Made by a program: the position numbers and the translations under genes. A DNA stretch of 64,000 nt from Teratosphaeria epicoccoides (lineage: Eukaryota; Ascomycota; Dothideomycetes; Mycosphaerellales; Teratosphaeriaceae), in assembly GCA_021401465.1 (NCBI GenBank), contig JADDMT010000017.1:345787-409786 (forward strand). The letters run 5' to 3'. Positions 1-10,118 of this stretch are shown here, one piece after another (the first letter of the stretch is position 1; each line of letters opens with the position of its first letter). The notes below the pieces were generated by a model. The model saw only the letters and a list, made by a program, of their open reading frames with translations. It was not told the DNA's origin and made no database searches.

Positions 1-1
1 C

Positions 2-1052
2 GTTCAATCTTCCAGTCCGGGAACTTCTCAGGAGCCCGACTTCGACCGTAACGAATTCAAGCCGGCTCTGCTGCTGGCCTCACGCCTCATGACCACAGAT
101 CGAGCTCTCTGCTTCTGGTGGACGGTTTTCTTTGCGAAAAGGGAGTCCAAGACTCCGCCAGTCACCATGCCCGAACGCAAGCTAGACTGGCATTACTAGT
201 ACCCCTCCTCAAAGCTGAGCACAGAACAAATGCAGTCGGTCATTAACGCATTGAACGATCTTGCCAACAACGTGACCTTCGATATCGACCTCCAGCGCAA
301 GTCATGGAGGGCATACTGCGAGAACTTTCAAAGCGTCGGTATCAAAGCTACGCTACCTTTCCCGGAAGAAGGTACCAAGAGCAACATTGTCGTTAGTTCT
401 ATAGTTGACGACAACGTTCTCGGGGGCAGTGGATCGAAGCATGACAACGTGTACCAGCTTGACATGGCCCTGACCCTCCTCCACGAACTTGCACACGCAG
501 CCGTGAACGCTGCACGTGGCAGGGACCGCACACATCAGCATTTCTTGGTTCCGGGCAGCAAGACATCGGAGGAAGAAATTGAGCTGGTGGTCTCGATCTT
601 CGGCGGTCTTGTCTGTCCTGGTGACGTCGTTACGTTGCAACCTGCAGAGGACGGCCCGCAAGGCCTGCATTCGCACACCGAACCGGTCTTCGAGGAGGAT
701 CCATCACTGTTTCTGGCACGCGGCTACAGTAATTAAGATCCTTAGGGAGCCCGGCAGAGCAATCTCCTCGCAAAGAAGTTGGATCGTCGACGTCGACTGG
801 GTCACGGAGCTGTTTGAGGACGACTTCTGGTCCCACATCGCGAGGCATGGGGAGCAGGGTCTGCGTCCCAGATTGGGCTCTTCTTTGAGAGAGTTCACAG
901 CTCCCAAGCGGCAGCTTTTCGCAGAGGAGAGTGAGGCGGATGCGGTCGAGGAGGCGATAATTGGCTGCGTGCTCAAGGTCGCAAAAGAACGCAGTGACAA
1001 GGAAAGCAAATGCGACTGCTTGAAGATGGCGTCGAGTTCTTTGGAAAAGTAG
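2..1052 (+). pseudogene. Broken zincin-like metallopeptidase gene (HELAHA), 5' end outside window
   Basis: Three stretches read as one protein but are interrupted twice. The frame that enters at base 2 runs to an in-frame TAG at 197-199, and the same frame continues at once through 736. The text then carries on in another frame from about 737 to 1052, so there is a one-base shift near 734-736. The middle part holds LLHELAHA at about bases 478-500, an HExxH zinc-binding motif followed by a second aliphatic and alanine stretch. The last part has the hydrophobic/acidic text WVTELFEDDFW. No intron of normal length can bridge either break (the best GT-AG pairs give 37 and 17 nt). The zincin fold is inferred from the motif only; the substrate is unknown. 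A double sequencing error is the alternative to a real pseudogene. Confidence 0.6.
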
Positions 1053-1340
1053 CCTATTGCTGAGGTCAACCTTCTCTTGCTAGGCGGACACTATGCCGTG
1101 ACAACGGTCGCACGTCTGGGCCGTAGAGAAACAAAACGCAATCGAACATCTGTGCACTCGTACCATTTGCAGGACTCTCTGTGTCATCGGATTGCCGCGT
1201 CCGTGATGAAGGCTTCGATTCTGGCTTTCTTGAAATGAAATCCTAATATTCACACCGGGCATCTTGTCCCAATAACCGACACCATGCCAAAGGCCACGAC
1301 CGCTCTCATGCCTGGCTTTCGTGTTCTGATACAGCTTTCT

Positions 1341-1827
1341 CTATTTGCCCTCCTTGTGCTCCTTCTCCGCCACTTTCGCCGACTCCTTCTGCAAATCACT
1401 AATGTCCTTTTTCGCGTCACCGATCTCGCCGCGGTCTGCCTTGATCTGTAAACGCAGAGAAGATCAGCCAAATGGCTTCAAAACCTGATATTGAGGCACG
1501 TAATGCTCATGAAATGGCAGACATTCAAGGCGGCAAACTCACAATCGACTCCGAATTGCTAGCCAGCTCATCCTTCCACTGTCCCTTCCCCTGCTTCTGC
1601 TCGTTCAACTGTTGCTGCTTAGCGGCCTCTGCCTCGTTCGGGCGGTTCTCGTTGTCTATACAGAGCTGTCAGTCGGTCCTCGCTGGTCTCACGCGCAATC
1701 TGAACATACGCAGCGCATCTTCCTTGCCAGCCTGCAGAAATCTGCAGCTCTGGAAAGATCGTGTAGCTCCAATGGTTCTGAATGCCGACCCCCTGCGCGC
1801 AAAGCCAGACATCCTCATGATCGCCAT
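1341..1827 (-). CDS. Small mitochondrial protein of unknown function, three exons
   Basis: Spliced model on the minus strand: exons 1827-1710, 1655-1543 and 1445-1341, giving 111 residues. Intron 1 is 54 nt with GTATGT donor, CTGAC branch and TAG acceptor. Intron 2 is 97 nt with GTGAGT donor and CAG acceptor. The first in-frame ATG is at 1827. The N-terminus is rich in Arg, Ser and Phe with few acidic residues, as in a mitochondrial presequence. The rest is very charged and probably helical, with ELASNSESIIKADRGEIG across the second splice and a Lys/Glu-rich C-terminus. I recognise this as a type of short conserved fungal mitochondrial protein but cannot give a function. Unspliced, the region shows an in-frame TGA at 1671-1669 that looks like a nonsense mutation but lies inside intron 1. 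Confidence 0.75.
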
Positions 1828-2609
1828 TGTTATGCTTGTAGTGAGGTCCAAAGCTCGATTTGCTCTTCAGTAAGATCTCGCGGGTGTGATGGAGAATGAA
1901 AAGAGTGGATCGAAGGCTCAAGACTGGATAGGTATAGCGATTTGATTTGAGATCTTTGACGATGTATGGCCCTCGGCATCGACGTCTGGCTGCCATGGAT
2001 GTCCGTCCGTTTCTGTTCCGGCCTCCTACGTCATGGCTGTGCCTGCCACGAGTCACTCAGTGGTAAGCATTGCAGACTGCCGCAGTATGTCAATCATGCT
2101 CTGCACGATTGCTCTGCAGAGGCAGAGACAGGCATATGTACAAAGTAGCGAGGCAGTGGTGAGCCTACATTACGGTCACGCGGAAACCATGGGTCCAGGA
2201 CGTTCGTGTCGGACAGTCTTCGAACGCTACTAGGCGCAGACATGAAGGATTTGCTACTGATGAATGAGTGATTCAATTGTACTCATAAGGGAATCTAGCG
2301 ACACATTGGCAGCGCGCCTCTTGTTTGCTTGCTTATTGCCCGTACAATTCCAAAACGACATGGCCCAACAACGAACACAACTGCATCCGACAGCCCCAAA
2401 CAGACAAGCTACGTTGTAAGACTTTGGTATTCCCGCTGCCACCTTTAGCACCATTCGCTTTGCAACCTCGCTAACACGCACATGCCGTTCATACGTGTAC
2501 TGTCCCACATCTCTTCTCGCAAAACTCCGTACATTCCCCGTCGCCACGTCAGAGAGCCAGCAGCTCTATGTGCAATATTTTCGTGCTTGTTGATAAAGGG
2601 TAGATTTCA
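1828..2609. other. Intergenic, nothing recognised
   Basis: Short ORFs exist on both strands, but none has protein-like composition, a convincing start or conserved motifs. The part above 1827 is the promoter side of the mitochondrial gene. Confidence 0.5.
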
Positions 2610-2816
2610 TTATTGAGCCCACCTAACCACCGACCCAACACCACACAACCAAAATGCGAGACCGAGACCAGCAAAGCCGTAGGGAGACAAACAGCCGTAA
2701 AAGTAAAAGAAGTCCAAAATGCCGGTAGTCTGAGAGTGAATCGCCAAAAATCCGATCGCACCAAAGATGGGGAAGCCAGTGCCAGTGTAGTATCCAGAAA
2801 TGCTTCGTGAGTGCAT
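2610..2816 (-). CDS. Small predicted membrane protein, 68 residues
   Basis: The first true ATG in this frame is at 2816. The product begins MHSRSISGYYTGTG and then has two hydrophobic segments, about residues 15-25 and 30-60, rich in Phe, Tyr, Leu and Gly (for example FFYFYGCLSPYG), ending with Trp-Ala-Gln. Composition is far from random and resembles a two-pass membrane protein. A TATA-like CTATAAATT lies upstream near 2894-2902. There may be an upstream exon, since the frame is open but without ATG for about 80 bases above 2816. Function unknown. Confidence 0.4.
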   Translation of the reverse strand: MHSRSISGYYTGTGFPIFGAIGFLAIHSQTTGILDFFYFYGCLSPYGFAGLGLAFWLCGVGSVVRWAQ

Positions 2817-3136
2817 GCTTTGCCGCTGACTGTCCAAACTATAACAAACGCCGTCATCCAGGGTATTTGGTGTCCAGGGAGACCATCTCCCAATTTATAG
2901 TGTCGCAAAAGTCGTCATATTTTGTACACATTCTAGGCTCCTTCAAAAGCGTGCGAAATGGTATGCCTTCACCGTGGCGCTCGCTAGGTGAAGTCATAAG
3001 CTGGGTATCAAGGCCTCGACGGCCCCAAATACAGAACGCCAAAGCTGCACAATGAACAAACAGACAGCAGTAGCAGCAACGTCACTTAGCGTTTCCAATA
3101 CGAGCGCCTGGCGCGGCGCTGTCCGCGACGCTGTAT
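2817..3136. other. Short intergenic stretch
   Basis: Promoter side of the small membrane protein, followed by the 3' side of the next gene. No coding signal seen. Confidence 0.5.
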
Positions 3137-3793
3137 CTACCAGCGACGGGAGAACTGCTGCTGCATCTGGCGGGCAGGGGAGATGCTGAGCGGCGGCGAA
3201 GCCACAGACCGAGTGCTGGGGTCCACGATGGGAATCGCGTTACGGGTGCGCTGCGCCAGTGGCTGGTGGAGCTTCATCGCTTGTTGGTGGTACGATGCTT
3301 GTTGTGCCACGGTGTTGAACGTATTCGCTGGTGCGGAGGAGAGGAGGAAGGAAGGGTTGGTTGTGGGCTGCACCTGCTGCTGCAGTGGTGAGCCTTCGGG
3401 CGAGCCGGATGCGAGCGAGCCACGGTCTGACGACGAGGCGGAGTGAATTGATTGAAGCTGCGAATCACGGTCAGTATTCTGCACGACCGATACAAGCGCA
3501 TGCGAAAAGCGCGGTGATGTGTGACGTACGTCGTCCTCCGTCAAGAGGTGGAATGGGCAGAACACCTCATCATCGTCAAACTCGAAGCTCTTCGCCGCTT
3601 CCAGTCTCTGCAGATACTCGGAATGCGTTGGTGTTTCAGGAACCTCCTTCGGACTCCTCTGTGCCTTGAAATGTCGGTGCGCATTCTGCGAGGAGATCCT
3701 CGGACCCCGGCGGCTGCGGCCATGGTGACCATTGTTGTGATGCGACGAGGCGCCGGGAAGGTAATGAGGTGCGCCATAGTAATGACTTGCCAT
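3137..3793 (-). CDS. Conserved Ser/Pro-rich fungal protein of unknown function, two exons
   Basis: Exons 3793-3530 and 3457-3137, 194 residues. The 72-nt intron has GTACGT donor, CTGAC branch and CAG acceptor. Splicing joins EFDDDEVFCPFHLLTEDD to LQSIHSASSSDRGSLASG, which restores a continuous conserved-looking block. The N-terminus is His/Ser/Arg-rich. The middle has an acidic motif followed by LLTEDD. The C-terminus holds RTRNAIPIV and ends in basic residues, RRW. The protein is probably mostly disordered. I recognise the layout as a family widespread in Pezizomycotina without an assigned role. Reading through the intron is also open, so an unspliced form of 218 residues cannot be excluded, but the splice signals are strong. 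Confidence 0.8.
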   Translation of the reverse strand: MASHYYGAPHYLPGASSHHNNGHHGRSRRGPRISSQNAHRHFKAQRSPKEVPETPTHSEYLQRLEAAKSFEFDDDEVFCPFHLLTEDDVRHTSPRFSHALVSVVQNTDRDSQLQSIHSASSSDRGSLASGSPEGSPLQQQVQPTTNPSFLLSSAPANTFNTVAQQASYHQQAMKLHQPLAQRTRNAIPIVDPSTRSVASPPLSISPARQMQQQFSRRW

Positions 3794-5452
3794 CTTGTCC
3801 TTGCTCTTTGTGTATATTTTGAGTGTGGTAGTGCACGAGTTTCCGTAGGTTGAGTCGGGATACTAGAGCACACTAGGGATCATAACAAAGCCCTGCCTAG
3901 ATCCTGTGACGTTATGGCTCAACTCGAGAATGGGGTCGCCAAAATGTAGATGAAAGGTGCAATGTTTTGTTTCGATCGAAATACAGTGTGGTGAGATGAA
4001 TGCGTTGATCGAGAATGATGTGTTCTGTGTGTTGGTTGTCGAGGGGCAGGAAGGGAAGCAAAGAGGCGAGTCGAGCGGCAAAGTCCTGACTAGTGTCAAG
4101 TCCGTGCTTTACTAACCGCATTCGGTCTAGAGAAGGAACCGGCTCAATCAGCCCCAGCAAGCACCTTGCTCTCGATGCAAGTCGCCCAACAACTCAGTAC
4201 AAATCGGAGCTGTCGAAGCTGTCGAAGGCTCGAAGCCATAGAAGATCATCCTTCCGCAAGCATTGGCATGTTCCATGTTCCACGGCAATGATTGGCGTCA
4301 ATTAAGTATCTCGCATAGCGCAAGTGTCTTCCCGACAACGTACGGGACAGCCCGCAGACGGACGCTTCGACGCGCCGTCAAGAGCATTAGGTAACAACAC
4401 GCTCCGTACCTTCATTGCAGCCAGGACATAGGTCAGAGTAGTCACCCGGTCGTGAATGTGTTGTGATATTGCATGTCTCTGGGCGGGGCATTGGTGTCCG
4501 CGCGAGAGATGGATTCATCACATGGCTAACTTCTCCACACCTGCCGTGTCGCGAGCCTCAACGCTTGCGCCGTGACTCGTGGCGCCAGCATCTTCAAATT
4601 CCCACCACAATGGCGCAGCATGTGCCGAGCCAGCAGCTCGATTTGGCAGCAGTGAAAGCATTGTCCGTCAGAGTCGGTCAGACCAGTAGAGGCAAGGATA
4701 AGTCGTGAGATGGCGCAAGCTGGGTTCAAAAGACCCTTTTGCGCAGGATGATGATCCAAGCTGTGACACTGCTCGTTCCAATCTTGAGCCAGGGTCCTGC
4801 GATCATGCCTGTCCACCCGCCTTGCAATGACATGTGGCCCTGAGTGACTGAAGATCCCTCAATTGACAGAAGCATTCTGTAGTGCATGATCGTCCCAGAA
4901 TGAGCAAAGTTGCTCCGAGAGGTGAGCTGAGGCTTTGAAAAGAGCTGATCCGTCACAGGCGCCAGGAGTTGAGAATCCACCAGGTAAAGATATTGAAGTA
5001 ACGACCATCGTGGGTACTGTCCTTCGGATGCTGGTGGCCAATTGGCATTGCGCAGTAAAACGGACCGCAGCAGCTGCAGCAGGCTGCCAGTCGAGTCTCA
5101 AGCTTGGAAACACAACGTTGACGATTCAATGGAAAGTGTACCAACAGCAGCGGCGCGAACTTGGCGGAAAACCCTTTGGAGCAGACGGTCAAGTAACTTC
5201 ACCAGCTAGGATGACGTGCTGGTGGCGTATTGAGATGAAAAGCAGGGAGGAGCGACCAAGCGTAAAAGCTTCACCGACAAGCAAGAGCGAATACATGTAT
5301 GCCCGCACTCTAATGCATGTCAGAAAACTTCTCAGGTAAGATTGCGACAATCGGGGGTCCTCACCGAGAGACGCACGATACAGGGCTATATTTAACAAAC
5401 ATCGCTGCGCACGCTGCATCAACACACTCTCGTTCCGCACTACTTGATAGGC
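3794..5452. other. Long intergenic stretch, nothing recognised
   Basis: About 1.7 kb with only short ORFs of low-complexity or random-looking composition on both strands. The first part is the promoter of the gene ending at 3137. No RNA gene, repeat or relic could be identified by eye. Confidence 0.45.
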
Positions 5453-6370
5453 TCAAGTCTCATTCTTTGGACCAAGACATACCGCATCCCGCCCTGGGCC
5501 GGCAGCCTTCTGCCTCCAATCGACTGCCTTCCACTTCACAACTTCTCTCTCTTGCTCGCAAACCTTCGACCTCCACTCAAAAGCCTGCATATCCCGGTTT
5601 CCTTCGTCAAGCATCAATTCCAGCGCCGACATCTTCTCGACTTGCCGCCTCATCCTCTCGACAACCCGAGCCTGCTCTTGTCGATACTCTTCCAGCCCCG
5701 CTCTCTCAGCAGCAATGACAGCAGCGACCTCCGCAGCATTACCTGCCGCGATACGGCGAGGACGAATGATAGTGCTGCCCGCTGGACGACCAAGGTCAAA
5801 AGGCCAGATGGACTCGCGACGGCGCAGAGACTTGAGAACTTGTTTCCCCGTCAGCGTGGTGACGGCTTGCTCAGACGCCCGCGTGTCCTCCTCAACTTCG
5901 TCGAAAACAATGTCCGAGTTCCTTGTGCTAGCAGAGTCATTCACCTGGCAATCATTCGCGTGTTCCTTGAAAGCAGTCACGAAGCTGCTAGGGCTGGAAT
6001 TCCTCACCTGAACATTGACCGCTGCGATCCAATTCGGATCAGATTGATCAATAGGCATCCAAGCAGGATCAAAGTAGTCCAGCCGCGGACGGTACCAGTC
6101 GCTTGTCTGTGACGCCTGAGATGTTGGAATGGCTTTCGCGGAGCTGCTGGGCGATAGTCTCGATATTGAAGCAACGATAACGAAGCTACTCATGCATGAA
6201 GGGCCGCTGCGTTGACCCTGCGACGCTGATACCGCTTCGAGTCGAAGAGATGTAGCAGAGTTGTCCTGTCTATCAGGCTGCGTCCCGCGCGCCACAGGTA
6301 TGTGATTAGTTCTCATCTCTTGTTCGAGATGCGCTGCAACGCTTCGGTGGTGATGCTCCATGATGGGCAT
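5453..6370 (-). CDS. Hypothetical coiled-coil protein, 305 residues
   Basis: Uninterrupted frame with first ATG at 6370 (MPIMEHHHRS). The N-terminal half is Ser/Thr/Gln-rich and probably disordered. Around residues 85-120 there is SDWYRPRLDYFDPAWMP, an aromatic patch that may be a small folded motif. From about residue 200 to 290 the sequence is strongly helical and coiled-coil-like, Ala/Glu/Arg-rich, with AAEVAAVIAAERAGLEEY and EKMSALELMLDE. It ends in a basic and acidic tail. No catalytic or domain motif is recognised. Composition and the long open frame support a real gene. Confidence 0.6.
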   Translation of the reverse strand: MPIMEHHHRSVAAHLEQEMRTNHIPVARGTQPDRQDNSATSLRLEAVSASQGQRSGPSCMSSFVIVASISRLSPSSSAKAIPTSQASQTSDWYRPRLDYFDPAWMPIDQSDPNWIAAVNVQVRNSSPSSFVTAFKEHANDCQVNDSASTRNSDIVFDEVEEDTRASEQAVTTLTGKQVLKSLRRRESIWPFDLGRPAGSTIIRPRRIAAGNAAEVAAVIAAERAGLEEYRQEQARVVERMRRQVEKMSALELMLDEGNRDMQAFEWRSKVCEQEREVVKWKAVDWRQKAAGPGRDAVCLGPKNET

Positions 6371-7087
6371 CAGATGCACTTGGAGCGTATTGGCAAAGGA
6401 TTTGAATCTGTTGAGACTTGGGAAAGTCAATATTAATCGACTTGCTGCTGGATACAACTGGTCTCTGAAGGCAAAATCGCTGCCGATCAGATCTTCATAT
6501 AGCGAGGAACCAAATCAACAACACATTGAGGTGCAGCTGTAGCCACCGGACAACGCACTGTGAATGCTGCAAACAATGATTTTTGCGGTGAAAGCGTGTA
6601 TATGAGATGGTCTGCGGTCTGCTGTGAGATATGTCTGTGTACTTCACTTTCTTCATCCAGCACTCAGGCCATTCTCAGTATCATCGGGCGGATGGAGTTG
6701 ACCGCTTGTTGACACGGTGAATCGCCCGTCGGTGTAATGACTGCTTGTCGACACAGTTGACTGCATGAACGATCGACTGATGATGCCGATTGGTCTGTTC
6801 AATCGCGTTTTGAGGCGGCAAGCAGGGATATAAAGAATCGAACGATGCCAACTATGTCATTGACCTGCTGCGCAATATTACCCTCATGTCAAGTAAGTCT
6901 GCAATGTCTTTGCCAGCAATATAGGCATTTGATCACCTTATCAGATCATCACCAACGTCACGCCTTGTCTCCATGACTGTGAATGGTATCCACTCAGTCT
7001 TCAACTTCTCCATGTCTCCTGTAAATTTTGCCGATTTTTTCTCCATGTCCATGAAATTACCATACACCGGCGAAAAGGGCCGAGACC
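6371..7087. other. Intergenic with a diverged direct repeat pair
   Basis: No gene seen. Two similar stretches of about 27 bases lie at 6698-6724 and 6735-6763, both built around (T/C)GCTTGT(T/C)GACAC. They may be regulatory sites or chance. Confidence 0.4.
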
Positions 7088-8752
7088 CTATGTCTTCGCA
7101 GCCTTCTGCTCAACTGCAGTTGATCCTGATGTAGCAGCGTTCCCTGCCGGTACATTCCCAGCGCCTTGGTTGGCAGCAGCTCCACTACGGCCGCCGCCGC
7201 GTCCGCCTCTATGTGCGCCTCGACCTCTCCCACTGGGTCCAGCGGGCGCGCCGTTGGGAGCGTTACCTCGAGTGTTACCCTCACGGAAGGCGTGGACTTC
7301 GACGGCGCCATTCGCCACTGGTACCTTCTTGGCCTCTAGTGCCTTCGCGAGTCCTTCCTGGTCTTTGAATACCGCAATAGCGGTACCCTTGCGTGGATCG
7401 ATTGTCACATTGTTCACGGGTCCGTATTGAGACAAAGACTGTAAAATCAGCATCTCCGTCATACCTTGGCTGGGGTTGGCATGTTTGAGGTAGGCCTTCG
7501 TAGATGTGCTCGTGTTTGCCAGAGCATTCGTGGGTGCCGGGGTAGGCTTTGCTTGCTGTTGCTGCTGCTGCTGCTGCTGCTGCTGAGCCTTCGGCGCGGT
7601 TGGCGGCTTTGATTGCTCAACAGGCCGCGGCGAAGCAGCTACTGGAGATGCAACGTTCGACGAGGCTGCGCTATTAGCTCGCTGGTTTTGCTTCGGCGTT
7701 TGTGGTCGGTTGCCTGGGGCTGCTTTTGGCCCGATCCCGAGATCCTTTTGCAGCATTTTCTTGATGCCCTCTGCATTACCCCTCGGTCTCTGTGGGGGTG
7801 TGACGCGATTCGATGCTGGACTCGGCGACCCTGTGCTTTCGGAACTTCCGGCTGGCTGCCCAGGTGTTGCATGTTGCGGCTTTGGCGATGCTGCTGGCTG
7901 CTTTTTGGCCTTCGCTGGTGATGCAGTCTTTGTATTGGCTGGGTGCTGTTGAGCTGCATTCTTGTTTGCCACTTGCTTGTTGAGAACCTTGGCTGCCTCT
8001 TTCGCAGCCTGCTCTACTTTCGCAGCTTGCGCGCTCTTAGTGCTCTTGGCCTTGATTGGACTGCTTTTGGCGTCAGACTCCTTCTTGTCGTCTTCCTTTT
8101 TCTTGTCACTCTTGCTTCCCGCAGCTCTTGCCTTGTTCGCTTTCTTCTCGCGAAGGTCATCTATCAATGGGGTGCTCTTGATCTCTGGCCTCTCCGACTT
8201 GTCTGTGGGAGCTTCAAGTGCGGCCGGCTTGACAATCGCCTGTGTCTGCTCCTCCAAGAATGCCATGTACTCAGAGTCCTGGTCAATGGTGCCTGCCCGG
8301 TTGTCCACTCTCTGCTTGTTGACCTGCGGCATCTTCTGATTGGCCGCGTACTCGATCATCGGCTGCAATTGCTTAAGCTCCGGGAAGTTGTATGTGCCGG
8401 CCTTGTCATGATATCCAGTTCCCGCCACCACTTCCAGATGCCGCGCATTTAGTTCGTGTACACGCGCCTCGCTCGTGACATGGAAATAGCATCCTGCCTG
8501 CTGGTGTATCTTGCCAGGCGCCTTGACTTTGCCCGGAGTGAACTCGCGCCAATCCACTCTCCCATTACCCAGCTTCCACTCATCGCCTAGCGCATCTTCC
8601 AACTCAGTCAATGTCAGGCCCGGTGGGAGTCGTCGAATGTGGAGCTTGAGCTTTGGTGCTGTTGCTTTGGCTGGCGCTGCTCGTTGCGCCGCGTTCACTG
8701 GCAGCACGCCGGACGGTCTGTCCGGGTTCTTAGCCAGTAACTTAGGAGGCAT
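7088..8752 (-). CDS. UPF3: UPF3-type nonsense-mediated mRNA decay factor
   Basis: 554 residues from ATG at 8752 with no intron. Residues about 33-180 form a Smg4/UPF3 domain: KLHIRRLPPGLTLTELEDAL opens it, followed by W(K)..FTPGK.K....K....CYFHV and a typical later EYM.FLEE segment. Known UPF3 proteins use this domain to bind UPF2 and mark transcripts for decay. The middle is a long Lys/Ala/Pro/Gln-rich disordered region including a pure glutamine run (7553-7587). Near residues 420-495 the text LQSLSQYGPVNNVTIDPRKG and TAIAVFKDQEGLAKAL looks like a second, RRM-like fold. The C-terminus is RGG/Gly-rich, suggesting RNA contact. The family call rests on the N-terminal domain; the RRM-like and RGG parts are my reading. 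Confidence 0.88.
   Translation of the reverse strand: MPPKLLAKNPDRPSGVLPVNAAQRAAPAKATAPKLKLHIRRLPPGLTLTELEDALGDEWKLGNGRVDWREFTPGKVKAPGKIHQQAGCYFHVTSEARVHELNARHLEVVAGTGYHDKAGTYNFPELKQLQPMIEYAANQKMPQVNKQRVDNRAGTIDQDSEYMAFLEEQTQAIVKPAALEAPTDKSERPEIKSTPLIDDLREKKANKARAAGSKSDKKKEDDKKESDAKSSPIKAKSTKSAQAAKVEQAAKEAAKVLNKQVANKNAAQQHPANTKTASPAKAKKQPAASPKPQHATPGQPAGSSESTGSPSPASNRVTPPQRPRGNAEGIKKMLQKDLGIGPKAAPGNRPQTPKQNQRANSAASSNVASPVAASPRPVEQSKPPTAPKAQQQQQQQQQQQAKPTPAPTNALANTSTSTKAYLKHANPSQGMTEMLILQSLSQYGPVNNVTIDPRKGTAIAVFKDQEGLAKALEAKKVPVANGAVEVHAFREGNTRGNAPNGAPAGPSGRGRGAHRGGRGGGRSGAAANQGAGNVPAGNAATSGSTAVEQKAAKT
7553..7587. repeat. CTG/CAG trinucleotide run inside UPF3
   Basis: Near-perfect CTG triplets on the plus strand, read as CAG on the coding strand, encode about 12 consecutive glutamines in the disordered middle of UPF3. 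Such runs are often length-variable between strains. Confidence 0.9.
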
Positions 8753-10118
8753 CGCATTTCAGAGTCAACGGGAAGGATCATAAGTCGGAGAACAAAAGCA
8801 GTAACAGCAGGCAATCACGTGAAAGTGGGGCGAGCACCGGCACGGCCCTGTTCCCGCCCTCAGACCTCTTACTGCACCAAGACCTCAATTGACACCAGCC
8901 TCACCAGCCTCCTGGTCGCCATTTACATTTGGCTTGCGGAGCTCCCATCACCAGCTCGTACATGTAGCACAACGATCAACGTTTCAAATGCTCGCCTTGG
9001 CCAGGATCATGCCTACTGCATTTGCCGCTGCCGATGCCTGCCACGTTGGGTACCACAGATACTGTCCAATGCCCACTGCCAACTGCCCCGGTATTCAATT
9101 ATTGTTGAGAGACACGGCATTGCTAGCGGCAGTCACTCAAGCATGACCTGACGGGAAGAACGAAACAGTCGCGAGCCGGCCACGCAGTATTAATGCGACT
9201 TGCGAAATTCTGACTGGCCGAGCAAGCCTGATCATGTCACAACATACAATCAATATGTGGCAACCAATCGACTCGAGCCAACGAAGGCCACGACCGTGTG
9301 ACCACTCTACTGTGCACGAAGGACGTGTTCCTGCATCTCGCGTGGCACCGAAAAGCATGCAGATTCTGCTGGGGTTTACTGGAAGTGCGTGCATACAGAA
9401 GGGTGCATGCAATCGTACGTCGACGAATGTTGCAGGGACGCGTGTTGGAGATGACTGCCTGCTTGTGTGGCGCGAGAACAGATTGCTTGCGGGAGCGAAA
9501 ACTACTGGCAACAGGGTCGACGCTGATGCGGCTCGCAATTTCTTGCTGGCGGTATGTGAGCCAACATCTGGGCCGCGTTGCCGACACCCTGGGGGCAGCG
9601 GGATTGGCATTGCAGTCGACGTGGTGGATAGTCTAATCAGAAATGCCTCCCATGGTGATTATTAAGATACCTGTTTACAATACAATGATGCTCTGTCCCT
9701 TTGCTGACCCTTGCCGTGAGGCAGTTCATGATCTGCTTCGCTTTCTATCAGTCCCGTAATCCTGAGGAAAAAGTCCTCCTGAGAAGGTAGAGAAGATCAG
9801 CAGCTCGCGGGGAAATTAACAGTATGTACATTGTGCAGTCCAACCTCGAATAGAGACAAAATGAAGAGGTATCTAGAATTCTCGGCTCAAACGATCAGAA
9901 AACGTGCGCCAGCGCTAAAGATGCTTTCAAATAACAACGCTGCAAAAGGGTCCGCCCCTCCCATGCTATGTGCCATATTCATTTCTGTCGTCCATTCTTA
10001 TTCGTTGCGATAATGATGGAAGGGTATTGTCGTAGACTCATAACGATTATGAATGATGGTGTTGAGTGAAGAGCTGCTGTTTGGATGTCGTACACCTGGC
10101 GGGTAGCAAATGCCATGG
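8753..10118. other. Intergenic, nothing recognised
   Basis: ORFs of up to about 150 codons occur in several frames between 9137 and 9665, but none looks protein-like. The part next to 8752 is the UPF3 promoter; the part next to 10118 is 3' flank of the WD40 gene. Confidence 0.45.

Noticed and set aside
1669..1671. In-frame TGA in the small mitochondrial gene as a nonsense mutation
   Set aside because: It lies inside a 54-nt intron with canonical donor, branch and acceptor that keeps the frame.
9137..9665. Overlapping ORFs of 110-157 codons on both strands
   Set aside because: No frame shows codon bias, motif or splice structure; the coexistence of several equals suggests chance.
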